DNA of 64,000 nt. It comes from Saccharomycopsis fibuligera x Saccharomycopsis cf. fibuligera (lineage: Eukaryota > Ascomycota > Saccharomycetes > Ascoideales > Saccharomycopsidaceae). Below are positions 30,719 to 42,690 of the stretch, piece after piece (positions within the stretch are counted from its first letter, which is position 1; each line of letters opens with the position of its first letter). The position numbers were made by a program, and so were the translations under genes. Under the pieces are notes generated by a model, which was not told the origin of the DNA, did not search any database, and saw only the letters and a program-made list of their open reading frames with translations. The stretch is taken from the NCBI GenBank assembly GCA_001936135.1, contig CP012821.1, forward strand, positions 1,346,248-1,410,247. Reading direction: 5' to 3'.

Positions 30719-31093
30719 ATGCAACTTTCCAACAATATCCTTATTATGAGCGCTGTTTTAGCAACTTATTCCATGGCATTACCAATTGGAACCACCACTA
30801 ACTTAACTACTCCTAGTGTTGTCACTTCTGCTGTTGCCACTTCCACCTCTGCAACTTCTACCACCGACGGCGACCAGGCGGATACTACCGATAGTGCTGA
30901 AACCGAAGCTACTGATTATCCATCAGATGAAGATATCCAAAGCGCCCTTCAAGACTGGAATGCTACCATTGCAGCCAATAACCAAACTTCTAATGGAACA
31001 GTTGCTACTGATGGCGTTGCTGACAAGAGCATTGGAAGCTGGTTTAAAAAACATGGGAAAACCATTCTTAAATGGGTCGGTTATATCATTTAA
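30719..31093 (+). CDS. Small secreted protein with cationic amphipathic C-terminus
   Basis: 124 residues. Residues 1-20 form a signal peptide (NILIMSAVLATYSMALP). Residues 24-60 are Thr/Ser-rich, with N-glycosylation sequons there and further on (NLT, NAT, NQT, NGT). Residues 50-75 are acidic. The last 20 or so residues switch to a basic, aromatic amphipathic helix (SWFKKHGKTILKWVGYII) with Lys at 110, 111, 114 and 118. A signal, an acidic pro-region and a cationic amphipathic tail together resemble a precursor of a membrane-active peptide. This is inference; I see no known family and no dibasic Kex2 site before the tail. Alternatively it is a small cell-wall or surface protein. There is no GPI signal. 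Confidence 0.7.
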   Translation: MQLSNNILIMSAVLATYSMALPIGTTTNLTTPSVVTSAVATSTSATSTTDGDQADTTDSAETEATDYPSDEDIQSALQDWNATIAANNQTSNGTVATDGVADKSIGSWFKKHGKTILKWVGYII

Positions 31094-31593
31094 GTTTAAA
31101 TTGTAGTATATGACAGTAGCAAAATTTAATTGCTGCTCTTATAATAACCAATCCTAGATTATCCCAATTGCACACTTCTGTTTTTGTATACTACTTTATA
31201 GATTTTTCATTATACAACTACCTTCTTTGTTGCTGAACTTATAAATTGGAAACGTACTAGTAAGACGGAGACGAGTTCATTTTTAGATGAGACGCAGTTT
31301 TCATTCAACAACTGTGAATAAAAGGCTCAAAATGTCTGAATTATATACAAGGAATTCCTTCATTATGAATACCAAATGGGATCCTCCAATTTATAAAACC
31401 GTCATTGTATAAGGCTATTCATTATCTATCTTAGTGTGTTTCATGTTGCAAGTCAGTCTTCTCACGTGCGCTACTCCACCTCAAAATTAACTTAAACTGC
31501 AAACCTGGGATCTTTACCAGACGCTGATCTCTGTTTTATTCTTATCAGGATTAACCGCCAACGTTAAGCGCCAACGCTAAGAACATATACAAC
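31094..31593. promoter_or_regulatory. Intergenic region before the four-exon gene
   Basis: No gene seen. Immediately upstream of the next start, adjacent 13-bp direct repeats (CGCCAACGTTAAG and CGCCAACGCTAAG, 31556-31581) form a possible regulator site about 13-38 bp before the ATG. Confidence 0.45.
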
Positions 31594-34492
31594 ATGCCGA
31601 CATCAATGTTAGACAAGATAAAAGACCTAACCGCTCTTATGGCCAGTAGAGACCCAAATTGGCTTGAAAATGAATCTTTTCAATAGTAAGTGCCAAGTAC
31701 CGCATATTTACAAGTATTAATGATTGATGCTAATGATGCAATGTACGCAGCTTCAAAAATAACAATTTGTTTGATATGTTCAACTTTGATTTGTACGAGT
31801 TAAATTCAGAAGATGAGATAGCTTTGGATTTCCTCAATATTTTAGGAAAGATAACCGACTTAGATAAATTTCAAAGCAACAATGAAGATGCTGGAGTTCT
31901 ATTTCAATTGGGTACAATTCTGTTCTTAAAGGCTAAGACTAAAAGCCCATCGTTTCTCGACCCTTTCATGGTCTGTAACTACCTTTTTTGTTAATAAAGG
32001 CGAGGGATGAAATAATTCTAACCATTTTATTAGGACTTTGCATTCAGTGTGAATTATAGCTTAGATAAACGATTGATCAAGCCATTGTTGAAACTTTCTA
32101 TTACTGCGGAGCCTTATAGCTGGAAAGTAAGTTACCACAAAATTGTTCTTCGAAATATGAAGTTGACAACTTGAACTCCTTACTAATGTTATAGATTTTA
32201 AAATTTCTTTGCTTCTCGGCAAAGTCGCATTTGAATTTAAGGGTAGAGATGTTGAATCTTATTCGTACCAATTATTGCTCGAAATTAGGCAGCACAATAT
32301 TAGATACAAAAAGTTTTTGTCAGGCAATTTATCTTATTATTCTTGTATCAATAATTTTTCCACAAAGAAAATTTTCCACTGGTAAACCATTTGTATCAAA
32401 GTTATGGTCTTCCAGAACTAGTAATTCTGTTGCGTACGAAGGATTCCCCTTCAAGACAGTGAATGGATCACCAGATGTAATAGAATATCTTGAAAAAATT
32501 CACTCCAACAATGTTGATTTTATCTTTCATAATCTATTTGAGCTACAAATTGTCAAAACTGCTTTTGCTGAGCATCAATGTAGCGACGATACCAGATTAT
32601 TAGGCCAGATTTATCACAACTATTTATATTTATGGATATTTGATGGGAAGTTTCAGCACAGAGTTTTTGAGCCAGTACAGGTAAACTTGCGAAACGTCTT
32701 CAACATTAACTTTATTGATGGTCAATTACTTGAACTTGAAGGAAAAATCAATGATAAACGCAATATTGATGAATTAAAGAATATATTGGCCGAAAACGAA
32801 ATAGGTATTCCGTTTGAGTTTGGAATAACCCTACAGTTAAAAGATCAGAAAAATACCAACAAATTTCTCACAAAACTCCGGTTTTTCAAAGACTATAGTA
32901 ATTTTGAAAGGTATAATGACAGAGTGATGGTGTCTAAGTCAAAAATTGTTTTTTGCAGCACTGAAGATCGAGTCTGTGATATAAATAATTCTATACCATC
33001 GTCTGTTTTTGATCAAGGTACTGATAAAAGTATCAGTGAAACTAACATTGATAAGCCACAAAATGAAGAACCAGATACAACAGCAACCACTTTGCTGCCC
33101 GCTCAGAATGAGAAGCCAGAGATATTGAATGACGAAGAAATAAATCATTCAAATGTACCAGAAAAATTAAGACCAGCAGCGCAGTCAAGAATGTCGAAGC
33201 AGACAGAGGAGCCAAGCGTCGCGGACCATGGAAGCCAGAAGGAAGTAAACTTGCTGAAAATTATACCACAGTACAAGACTAAAAAAAACCTGTTGGCAAG
33301 CATAGTGAATAAAAAAAGCTCAAATAAAGTAAACAAAAGAGGCTCTCCTAATTCCGATATTTGGAATCTCGATTCTTCTGGTAGCTCTGATGAAAATCCT
33401 GATCCAATTGCACATAATTTGTCCAGTCCCGCCAACCAAAAGAGCATTAAGGGTAAACCTACAAAATACGGAAAGCGCTCACGAAAGGCAAAGAAGTCAA
33501 AGGAGAAAAAGCAGCCAACGCTTTCCAATAATTTCTTTGATAAAAGGCTCGATAGTGAAAATGCACGGTCCAAAATTTCTTCTAAAGACTCAATTATTGA
33601 CAATACATCTTTCATACATAGTTCACCGCTGGTTTCCGCCAATACGAGAGCTAAAAGAAGGAAAGTGGATTCCAAGAAGAGAGCTTACGAGGATGCTAAT
33701 ATCCTTGATAAAACCGCCGCTGAAAAAGTTGAAAAAGGTAATAATCTTGATAAAGATTTTGTTACTAAAAAATCTGCAGGTGTCAATATTCTTGACAAAG
33801 ATAATGATGCTATGCAAGCCACTATTTTGGCAGTGAGTAATATTGGGGGATTGAAAAAAGCAGTAAGAAAGTCGCAGGAGCCCGGCAATTATAGCCCATT
33901 AATGGCGAATAAAAAATCTCTAACTGTGTCTATCAAATATTCAACTCCAGTTAGTAGCCAAACTACAAATATTGCCCAAGTTGAAAAAAACCAGGAAATG
34001 GTGGGTTCTGATGAGGTTTCAAAAGAGGATATTTTGGATGATCGAGAAAATAAGGCAGTACATGAAAATGACAGAGAAAAAGAAAAAGAAAAGGAAAACG
34101 AGTTAGAATCACAAGTTTGTTCTGGAGCTTTAGTAGATGACGTTGATGGTCAGGCAGAATCAGAAGGAACAGAAGTTAAAAACAAAGACGTTTTTGCAAA
34201 CGAAATTATGAAACTGGATCCGCAGAATATACAGCACCAAATTTTCCAAGCATTGAACCTTATTTCCAAGAATTTAGTTGGCAAAATGCAGATAATGAAT
34301 ATGGCCATTGAAAAAAGAGCAGAGGAGACAAGTCGAGAAATGAGCCAAAGAATTCAACAAGTTCAGAAAGAAAACGAGGAAAAGTTGAACGAATTTTACA
34401 GATTTGTTGATCAATTAAGCTTTAAAGTTGCTAGCGGAGAGGAGGATTTGAAAAGATGGATAGCGGATGCCAATAAAGGCAACAAAACTTAA
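31594..34492 (+). CDS. Four-exon coiled-coil protein, possible Red1-like meiotic axis protein
   Basis: Four exons give 900 residues: 31594-31685, 31751-31970, 32034-32126 and 32195-34492. Intron 2 has an unusual GTCTGT donor; the others are GTAAGT. The N-terminal 150 residues are helical (LMASRDPNWLENES, FDMFNFDLYEL, LIKPLLKLSITAEPYSWK). A beta-rich segment of about 230 residues follows. The middle is long, disordered and Lys/Ser-rich with basic blocks (YGKRSRKAKKSKEKKQP). The last 90 residues are a coiled coil (ISKNLVGKMQIMNMAIEKRA, EETSREMSQRIQQVQKENEE). An ordered N-terminus, basic disordered middle and C-terminal coiled coil in a multi-intron gene is the plan of Red1/Rec10/SYCP2 axis proteins. 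That identity is a guess from architecture. The exon structure is well supported by frame continuity. Confidence 0.7.
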
Positions 34493-34822
34493 GATTGCAC
34501 AAGAATAAAAGATATGTGAAATGATGAGGTGCGTTTGGCTTGTTTGTTATCAAAGTAGTTTTGTATTTGGAAGAAAAATTAAATAAGTTAATAAATGTGT
34601 CACAGTAAAAGTATATCAAATGTAGTAAAAAAACCTTAAGAAACGTAAATAATTAAAGATATTTTTCGTTTGTGAAATAAAGGAAAAAATGTAAAATTCA
34701 ATTAGAGAAAATTAATAAGAATTGACCATATAAAGAAAAATCGGCAAGCACAGAAAAGCAAAAGAAAAACGTGAAACTCAAAAAATCTCAAATAATTGCA
34801 CTGCAATAGATAATTAAAATAG
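34493..34822. other. Convergent 3' region
   Basis: AT-rich 3' flanks of the coiled-coil gene and the oxysterol-binding protein gene. Nothing else seen. Confidence 0.6.
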
Positions 34823-37800
34823 TCAGAAAATATCACCAGTATTAGCCAAATCATGTTCAGCTCTCTTCTTCCAATATTGACCATTATACTTCCAGTATGG
34901 ATCATTAGTTATAGGATGAATATCCTTCGCGAAAAATTTTGGTTGATATTTAATGCCTTTTTCCTCTCTTTCTTTTCTAGCAGCTCTTTGCTTTTCTTCC
35001 ACTCTGTTTTTTTCATCAGCTGCTTCATCATATCTTCCATCTTCCATAGCCCTTTGATCAGGCCTCAATCTTGTGTCCGTTGGTGCCAACCAATTTTTTA
35101 AATGTGGTTGTAAAGCATTCAAAGAAATAGAAAACAATGTCAAGTTGAAAGGTCTTGGTGGCCTTGGATTAACTTGCCAAATCAAGAATTTCTCACTGCT
35201 ACCAGAATCAAAGTTATCAATATTATCGTGTTTGCCAATCTTTTTGCAATATATTTTGGAGTCCCAATGGCCCTTTATCAAATAACAAGGTTCATTGCTT
35301 TTATTGTAAACAGTGCCTTTAACTTCATACGCAGAAGATGCTCTCCAGCCTCTTGCCTTGAAGTTCAAAACCACATGATCACCAGTTATATGATTAGTAA
35401 TATTCATTTCACCATAGTTATCAACCACAGGATTACCAACAATAATACCAACAACCGAACTAGTGACTCTATTCCATGTATAAATTTCTTCTTCACCAAG
35501 TTTGTTACCTGCTTTATCCTTAACAAAGTGGTCTGGCCTCAAGTGTAAGAACCATTTCCCCAATGGCTTGATATCAAAAGATCTACCATTAAATTTAGAT
35601 TTCACTGCACTTTCACCATAGTAATCCCATTTCGGAGACTCTGCCAAAGCGGCACTAATCGGAGGATGATGACTGACTTGTTCAACAAAAAATCTAAAGT
35701 TTTTATCTGGTCTAGCATATTCAAACGTTTCTCCCAATAAAGGATTAAACGGTTTAGCTACTCTATTGATGGTCGAGGCATATTCAGAAGCACCAAATGC
35801 TGCAACATAACACAATCTAAGGGTTGAATCTTCAATTGATGCAGCTTTATCTAATAATTCTGTGTATTCAACACCTTCAGCTACACGCTGTAAAAGAGAA
35901 GTGCATTCATTGAAGGAAACAGGTAGAGTGATTTTTGTCATATCTTTACCAACCATAGATTTCAAAATACCCCAAAGTGAAATTTTTGGCCTATCATCCT
36001 CATCCTTAGATAACTTAACTCTAATGGGATCCTCGTAGCCATTATAGGTCTTCTCCAGTAATAAAAGCTCATTCTTTTTGCTCTGTACTGGATTCAACTC
36101 TATTGGATTAGCTTTTGTGATTCCATTTTCTTGTTCGAATGTTGGCTTTTTTGCAGCAAGTTGATATTCATTAGTCGTGCCGACAGCTGATTCGGCTAAA
36201 GTGGACTCATCATTACCCATTTCTGCACCATTTTGACCATCAACCGGGACCTTTTCATACGAATTGTCTCCACGCTGAGTTGGAATATTAGCAGCACCAG
36301 CAGTGCCGGCGGAACCGGAGAAGCTGGAAGCACCAATAGCACCTGCACTTTCCAAAGCGTTGTTAGAAAAATTAGAAGTTTCATTTTGCTCATCATCTTC
36401 GTCAAAGTCATCTACGTCAAAGAACTCATCATCTGAATCTGAATCAGTGTCTTTTTGTTCCACAAACTCCATTAGTTTTTGATCTTCAACTGAGTCAGTC
36501 AAAAAGATATTTTTTGAACGTGGAGTAAAGCTACTCGCTCCTCTAATGAGCTCCAGATCATCAGCCGTATTTTCCTTCTCATTTTCTCCAGGATGAACGG
36601 GTTTAGGAGCATCAAGGCCCGCACTAGCTCCAACAACACCGGTAGCAGCATTATTTTCTGGCTTGTTGTATGTTTTATTTGAAACATCAACATCATTTAT
36701 AAAAGGTTGTGATATCTTACCAGATGGCGACTGTGCCTTTTCTTGCTCAGCATCATGTACAGCACCGCTGACAATTCTGCTTAAATCCAAATCATTATCA
36801 ACGGAGGAAGCATCACTGACACCAGCATGTAAAAGCTTATCACGCAAAATCTTGCGCAAACGCTTGCGTTCATACTCATATTGTTCAATCTTTTTCACAT
36901 TTTTAATATTCTCTTGTTCTAATTCTCTAATTGAGGATTCCCATAATCCATTCACGTGTAACTCATTATTCAACTTCTTGACGAGCTTGAAATTATTTCT
37001 GTGAATCAACGTCAAAATTTCTTTATAATCAGCAAGAGTTGAGTCCAAAGTTTGGTTTGCAGTCAAAACAATATTTTGTCTATCTTCTGCTGATGTGGTT
37101 TCCGGAGTAATGGAATTATTGATGAAGGAAGAAATTAATTCATTTAAAGAATTTAACTGTACATATAACGTTTTTTGTAAAATAGTAATCTCGTTGCCAT
37201 AAGGACCAATAAATTTAGCGTTAGTAATGTCTGAATCAAAGATAGATACAGAATCAGCAGAGACAGAGTCAAGATCATCATTGAATTGCAAAACTTCCAA
37301 GTTCCCTGATTCAGAACCATTATCGTCAATATCATCTTCAAGGTCGAAATCAGAATGGCCTCTACTATATGCGCTAGCAGCAGAATCATTGACAGGCGAC
37401 AATAGTTTATCTTCTTTAATGTTTTTCAAGCCACCAGCAGTTCTAGTAACTGAAGTTTGACTCAACTCAGACGCACTGCGGTTGTGTCTTTTGATGCTGC
37501 CTAAACTAGAGGCATTAGAAGGATTTCTAGCATGGCCCTTTTCAGCATTATGAAGGGCAGAAAGGTGGTTCTCTGGGGCTTTGGTATACTCGAATGGGGT
37601 TTTACTATTAACGCTGCTAGCATAGTTCTTCTTGTTGCCAGTAGATGAGGATCTGGAGACACTTGAATATTCTGGTAATGTTGCAGTTGAACTATTCACA
37701 TTAGACGTCAATAAACTTGTTCCACCTTGATTATTCAAGCGTCTCTGTGCTTTTTCTCTGTCTTTGGCAAATTTTATAGCGTTTGAGATAGCCCAAACCC

Positions 37801-39059
37801 ATCTATTCGTTTCCACTGAATGGTTCCCTTTCAAATGCCACTTTATGTTTGCATTTTTGATACCCAATATTTCAAATTTCAATTTTTCACTTGAATCAAG
37901 ATGCAATCTGCAATTTTTCAAGTTGATAGAACCTCTGCAGTTAGAATTGATATCATCTTGGTTTTTGTAGTAACTGAGAATACCTTGAGAGTCTAAAATG
38001 AACCATCTCAATTTATAACCACTGGCAAAGTTGGTCCATTTCTTTAAATACCCCTTAAAAGTTGGAGCTTGTTCCATAACACCGTTCGAATTAATTAAAG
38101 TTGACTGTGTGTTTGACACGGGATCAATAACTGACTGCTCCTTAGATGCCTTCTTGAGGATTTTTCTTAATTGTTCAGCTTGGCCAGAAGCTTTAAGCTT
38201 AGTTAAAATCTCAATTGGAAGTTTTCCACGCTTGTCTCTTTTAAATGGATCACCCCCATGGGCTAAGATCCACTGCACCATTTCAATATCTCTTTTCTTA
38301 ATAAATTCATGTAACACAGTATCACCACTATCTGGGTCTAGACCATTTATGTCGAGTAATTCAAAATTGCGTGGGTTAGAGTAAATGCTATTCAACACTT
38401 TAAAGTCCCGATTCGTAAACGCTCTTCTTAAATCGTTAGAAACTTTTTCAACATACTTAATTCTATGCAATTGAACATAATTGAACAAGTTAGGATTGTT
38501 TTTTATTAAGTCAATTGGTTGCTGGTTATCATGGTTCAAAATAGTGTCATTGATGAAAGGCTGATTGAGCAAAATCTCCACAATGTCGCGTCTTTGCGAC
38601 AAGCAGGCGGCATGCAAAGGCGTGTTGCCATCATCATCCTGATAGTTTATGAATTGTCTGTAATCTTCAGATCTTATTAACTCCTCAAAAAGCTTGTAAG
38701 AAGATACTTGTATAGCAATGTGAAGAATCAAAGATTTCAACTTAGCAATTCCACCGGCATCAATTCCTAAATAGTTATTGTACAAGGTATTAACCTTTTG
38801 TATATCATTACTCTTCAAGGCATCTAAAAGTTTTAACTTGAACAAAGGAGCATTGGCAATATGTTCGGTAACGCCCGTAGAAGGCTTTGGTTCAGTTGGC
38901 GGTTCGACACTGCAATTTGTTAGTAAGTTAAATTATGCTTCATGTGAAAAGCAGCTTCAACCACTCAACCTGCAATAGGATGAGAATATATGAAATTGAA
39001 GCCCAGTCAAAAGTGATAAGAACGACATACTCATTCATTGCAGTAGAATTCTGAGCCAT
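34823..39059 (-). CDS. Oxysterol-binding protein with ankyrin, PH, FFAT and ORD (OSH1/OSH2 type)
   Basis: A short first exon (39059-39031, MAQNSTAMN...) joins exon 38909-34823 across a 121-bp intron (GTATGT donor, TACTAAC, TTGCAG). This yields 1371 residues; without it the long frame has no good start. Ankyrin repeats are visible near 100-150 (DGNTPLHAACLSQRRDIVEI) and 225-275 (SGDTVLHEFIKKRDIEMVQW). The PH domain is at about 293-390 (GYLKKWTNFASGYKLRWFIL). An FFAT motif, EFFDVDD in an acidic stretch, lies near 836. The OSBP-related domain at about 983-1340 has the signature EQVSHHPPISA near 1085. The architecture equals yeast Swh1/Osh1 and Osh2. These exchange sterols and PI4P at ER contact sites: FFAT binds VAP proteins, and PH and ankyrin target Golgi or plasma membrane. 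Confidence 0.95.
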
Positions 39060-39528
39060 TGTGAGAAACAGTACAGAAATATACCAAGGCAATTGGCAGA
39101 AATCGGCAATGGGAAAAGATGGATGTTTGTGATGTTTCCGTGTATCTAATTTAGTCTTGCTGTTCCTTCTGCCACCGGGGGGTTTCCAGACCTGTTTAGG
39201 CCAACAGCCAGTGTGCTCCGGGTAATACTCAATGCTCACATCACAATAATAAACACCACTTTATGCTAAGTATCGGCAAAAGCGCAGAGCAAGCTTCCGG
39301 AATATGGAGGGTCACACTAGGTGTGCACAAAACTGCTAAATGCGCAGCGAGTTATTATGGCTGATTCTGCAGATGGTGAGCACCGCAATATTGGTGATTT
39401 AAAGAGATAAAATAACATAAAACATAATATTCGTTGGCTGTGAAAAGAAAATTCAAAAGGAAAAGGAAAATGAATATTCAAAGCAAAACCCTAATTACTG
39501 TCCAAAATGCAAACAAACAAAAAAATGG

Positions 39529-39560
<32 letters not shown>

Positions 39561-39728
39561 AATATCTATGGAACAGATAGACGCACCCGTATGGATGTCA
39601 TATAAATAAAATAAGTGAAATATGAGGTGGAAAGGACACAACTCATTAACAAAGAGAAATAATATTATGAAACAAAAATAAAAGAAAAAAGACAAAGTCT
39701 TTGAAATTTGGGCAAATGATCTCGAGGC
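39060..39728. promoter_or_regulatory. Upstream region of the oxysterol-binding protein gene and GH15 3' flank
   Basis: No gene. It contains an A30 tract (39529-39558) and A-rich sequence. The open frame across that tract is a homopolymer artefact. Confidence 0.55.
39529..39558. repeat. Poly-A homopolymer (30 nt)
   Basis: Uninterrupted A run downstream of the glucoamylase gene. Confidence 0.85.
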
Positions 39729-41306
39729 TTAAAACTTAGGAAAGCTTTGAATGCTAATCTTCTCAGCCAATGTTCTTTCTCTGATTGCACCCCAAACACT
39801 TGAGTAACTCCATGTTAAATTTGCAGCACCTTCTGAGAAGCCCGTAATTCTATTGAATTGCTCGCTTAATTCTCCGTTATCAGTGATGTGTGATAAAATA
39901 ATACGTAAGAAAGAATCACCAAAGCTAAACAACTTTTGAGATATTGTACTGTGCAACTCTGATTTAAAAGGAACCACAATAAAAGACTTGCTTATGTAAT
40001 CTTCGTCCACCAATCCCAAATCAAATATAAACTCATTATAAAAATTATATGTTTCTTTGAAAATTACCAAATCAAGTTGCAAGCTATACAACTTATAGAT
40101 TTTTTTATAGAAAAATAAGCTTGCATAAGCATTTGATAAAAACCAAGGGTTGCCCAAAGATGTGCCGACTCCATCATAAACATCATTTGGATATCTTCCT
40201 AAACTTATCCCTGGCAAATCATTACCATGGTTTATTGGGTATCTTTGCTTTTGGTCCTTAATAAAACCATACAATGAGTTCAATACATATGAGTCATCAA
40301 CATCATAAGGCATCTCAAATCCTTCGTTGTTATCAATATCGTTGGAATGTCCGTGTGTTATTAATGATCCAATGATGGTGGCAATGTCTAATCCATACTT
40401 GTGCTTTGATTGGGGGCTTTCGTAGATCCTATGCAAACTATCATCAACATAGTGCGCATCAAAATCTATAAAATGTTGAATTTTTACTGCAACTTTGCGT
40501 AATGTTTTAGCATATGTATGGTCTTGAAAAAACTTGGCAGCAATAACGCCCTTCTTCAAGGCTTTCAATTGGACCAAAGATGTAAAAAAATGAAATCCTT
40601 TATTTTCTTCCCATAAATCAAAACCAACTGTATTCCAGTTTTCTACAATGTAATTCAAATCTGGCTTAACAATATTGTAGTAGATGTCAGCAGCTGTTTC
40701 AAAATGGATATTCTCAAGGCCTCCCAACAATAAAAGACTGTTGTTATATTTTTGTACCAAATTCAAATAGTTCATTATGGTAATAGATCTCAAGGCAGGC
40801 CCATCATTCTGTGGTCTGCCCCAGTTATCAGTAAAAGCGGTATTGTCGACATGAAATTTGGGTTCACCCAAACCGTTATTATCAAAATCACCGCTAGGAT
40901 TTGGGACTCGTTGCAAAATATAATTGTTATTAATGTAATGCTCAACTGTTTGTGCAATAGTAGCATTTTTATAACCCACGTCGTTCAAATAGGTCACAAG
41001 AGAGTTGATTGTGAGCGCCGAGTCTCTGATCCACTGATAATAATAATTGGGTTTATGGTTTGATGGGGAAGCAACTACCACACCTTCCTGCAAATGTGAA
41101 TTGAATGGGGAGCCACCCACATTTTGCAAAATATGGAATAAAGAAAGATCAGGCTGCGCTTTAACCCATGAATTGAAGTCATCTCGATTGATGATATGTG
41201 AAGCTGATGGTAAAAAACTTTTACCGTAGTCTTCAAGATTGAATACCACTTGTGGCGGTATTAAAGTCGATGAGACAAGCGCAAACCAGACAAACAAAAG
41301 CAACAT
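39729..41306 (-). CDS. Glucoamylase, glycoside hydrolase family 15 (SGA1-like)
   Basis: 525 residues with an N-terminal signal peptide (MLLLFVWFALVSS). GH15 features include FHILQNVGGSPFNSHLQEGV and VVASPS...YYYQWIRDSAL near 85-97. Next come GLGEPKFHVDNTAF, WGRPQNDGPALRS, WNTVGFDLWEENKGFHFFTS (the WE-E region expected to carry the catalytic acid) and a C-terminal GFSEGAANLTWSYSSVWGA. It releases glucose from the non-reducing ends of starch or glycogen chains. The signal peptide points to secretion or vacuolar/wall location, whereas S. cerevisiae Sga1 is a sporulation enzyme. No starch-binding domain is seen. It is the last intact ordinary gene before the subtelomere. A decayed paralogue lies about 0.8 kb upstream. 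Confidence 0.93.
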   Translation of the reverse strand: MLLLFVWFALVSSTLIPPQVVFNLEDYGKSFLPSASHIINRDDFNSWVKAQPDLSLFHILQNVGGSPFNSHLQEGVVVASPSNHKPNYYYQWIRDSALTINSLVTYLNDVGYKNATIAQTVEHYINNNYILQRVPNPSGDFDNNGLGEPKFHVDNTAFTDNWGRPQNDGPALRSITIMNYLNLVQKYNNSLLLLGGLENIHFETAADIYYNIVKPDLNYIVENWNTVGFDLWEENKGFHFFTSLVQLKALKKGVIAAKFFQDHTYAKTLRKVAVKIQHFIDFDAHYVDDSLHRIYESPQSKHKYGLDIATIIGSLITHGHSNDIDNNEGFEMPYDVDDSYVLNSLYGFIKDQKQRYPINHGNDLPGISLGRYPNDVYDGVGTSLGNPWFLSNAYASLFFYKKIYKLYSLQLDLVIFKETYNFYNEFIFDLGLVDEDYISKSFIVVPFKSELHSTISQKLFSFGDSFLRIILSHITDNGELSEQFNRITGFSEGAANLTWSYSSVWGAIRERTLAEKISIQSFPKF

Positions 41307-42149
41307 GACAACACTAACTGTTACTTATTCAGCTTATAGCAAATGTCTCTACCAACCACCTTCTAAGTGATGCTAGGAATCTTGGAAGAGATTTTTTGGT
41401 CCTTTTAAATAAGAAGACAAGACCAGAGATACATCAAAGATACAGAAGCACCCTATGTGCAAGTCAAACTGTAGATGATTGTCTCTTTTTTTTCCCCAAG
41501 CTCATCGCACAAACGCCTTGCATGTGCACAAACGCCGTTACGTCATTGTAAGAAAAGGATACCGCACACACATGGAATGATAGAAATAATAGAAAGCGTT
41601 TACACTTTTAAGGAAAAATCAGGCTACAAATGGTTCTCGTTCTAATATCCTATGTTATTAAGGAAATATTTAAACTGCCCCCTGAAGGATTTCTCGAACT
41701 TAGATTTACGTTCCATGATAATGTAAAAGATAGTAACATACAATTATATTGGGAAAAACTTAATGGAAGACAGGGTATAGAATTAGATTAGGAAAATTTG
41801 ATGTATTGATTCAAGTCAAGTTACGGAAGTAGAGAAGTCAAAAAAAAAGAAGTGTTTCTTACGAACGCCTACCTACACGTTCGGTATCCAATATTTTGTC
41901 TTGAAATCTTATGGCATATATGAGAGTCAGCAGTGTACTTGCTATTAATGGTATAGCTTTTTTTGTTCTCTAATAACTATTGAAAAGATTTTGGGAACTA
42001 TTTATTACCGACACCAGATGTAGTTTCGTTATTATTATTTATATCGTACTCCAAAAGACCTCCAATACAGTTTCAGAATCTAAAACTTTCTTTAAAGTTG
42101 TTGCATTTTTCGGATCTTATAAATATGGGTTTTCTTTGTATCAATTTAT
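41307..42149. other. Upstream region of the glucoamylase gene
   Basis: No gene seen. AT-rich, with the glucoamylase promoter at its left end. The short frame 41980-42171 (+) overlaps the pseudogene tail and has no recognisable character. Confidence 0.5.
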
Positions 42150-42690
42150 TCATTTTCGTTGTCGTTCATAATTGCAATCGACTCCACAGTCAAATGAAAG
42201 GTATTTAAGAATTCTATATCTTCAAAAGTATAAGAAATACCAGCACCATATCTCAGAGTTTTTTTAAGCACCAAGTTGGTAAGAAAACTGGCTATCCTGA
42301 TTATCTTTCCTAATTTCAAATGAATTACGAGCCGTCGGTGTTAAATTTTGTCTCACCCAAACAATTTTGAATTGTTAGTTTTTTGGAGGAAGTAGCTTCT
42401 GCTTATTTAGTGTTCAACCATCGCAGCTATTAGCACAACAAAAGCATCTTCCTCAACCCCAGCAATGTCACTCAAAAATGCAGTATCCGAATCTCGGGTC
42501 CACTGATAGTAGTAGTCAGGCTAGGAGGTAGAAGGTGAAGCAATCAGGGTAGGGTAATAGCGGGAACATTTATTTGGATAGGCAATATTTTGCAAAAGGT
42601 AGTAAATAAATATTTTTCGGTGTTTAAGGTGGTATCTAAGCCGGTATATTTATCACCCTTAGAATCTAAAAAAGTATTGAAAGTGAGATA
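42150..42690 (-). pseudogene. Relic of a second GH15 glucoamylase
   Basis: On the minus strand, fragments in changing frames match the intact glucoamylase in the right order. SFNTFLDSKGDK...KYLFTTF is the N-terminal region. LQNIAYP and ASPST then PDYYYQWTRDSDTAFLSDI match VVASPSNHKPNYYYQWIRDSAL. LGETKFNTDGS matches LGEPKFHVDNTAF. Stops and frameshifts separate the pieces. The last segment (YGAGISYTFEDIEFLNTFH, then a stop at about 42149) does not clearly match the intact enzyme and may belong to another relic. The gene is non-functional. It shows that GH15 was duplicated near this chromosome end. Confidence 0.72.

Noticed and set aside
32389-32424. A further short intron (GTAAAC...CAG) in the four-exon gene
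   Set aside because: It would be only about 34 bp and is not needed. The frame set by the exon 4 start at 32195 is open to the stop.
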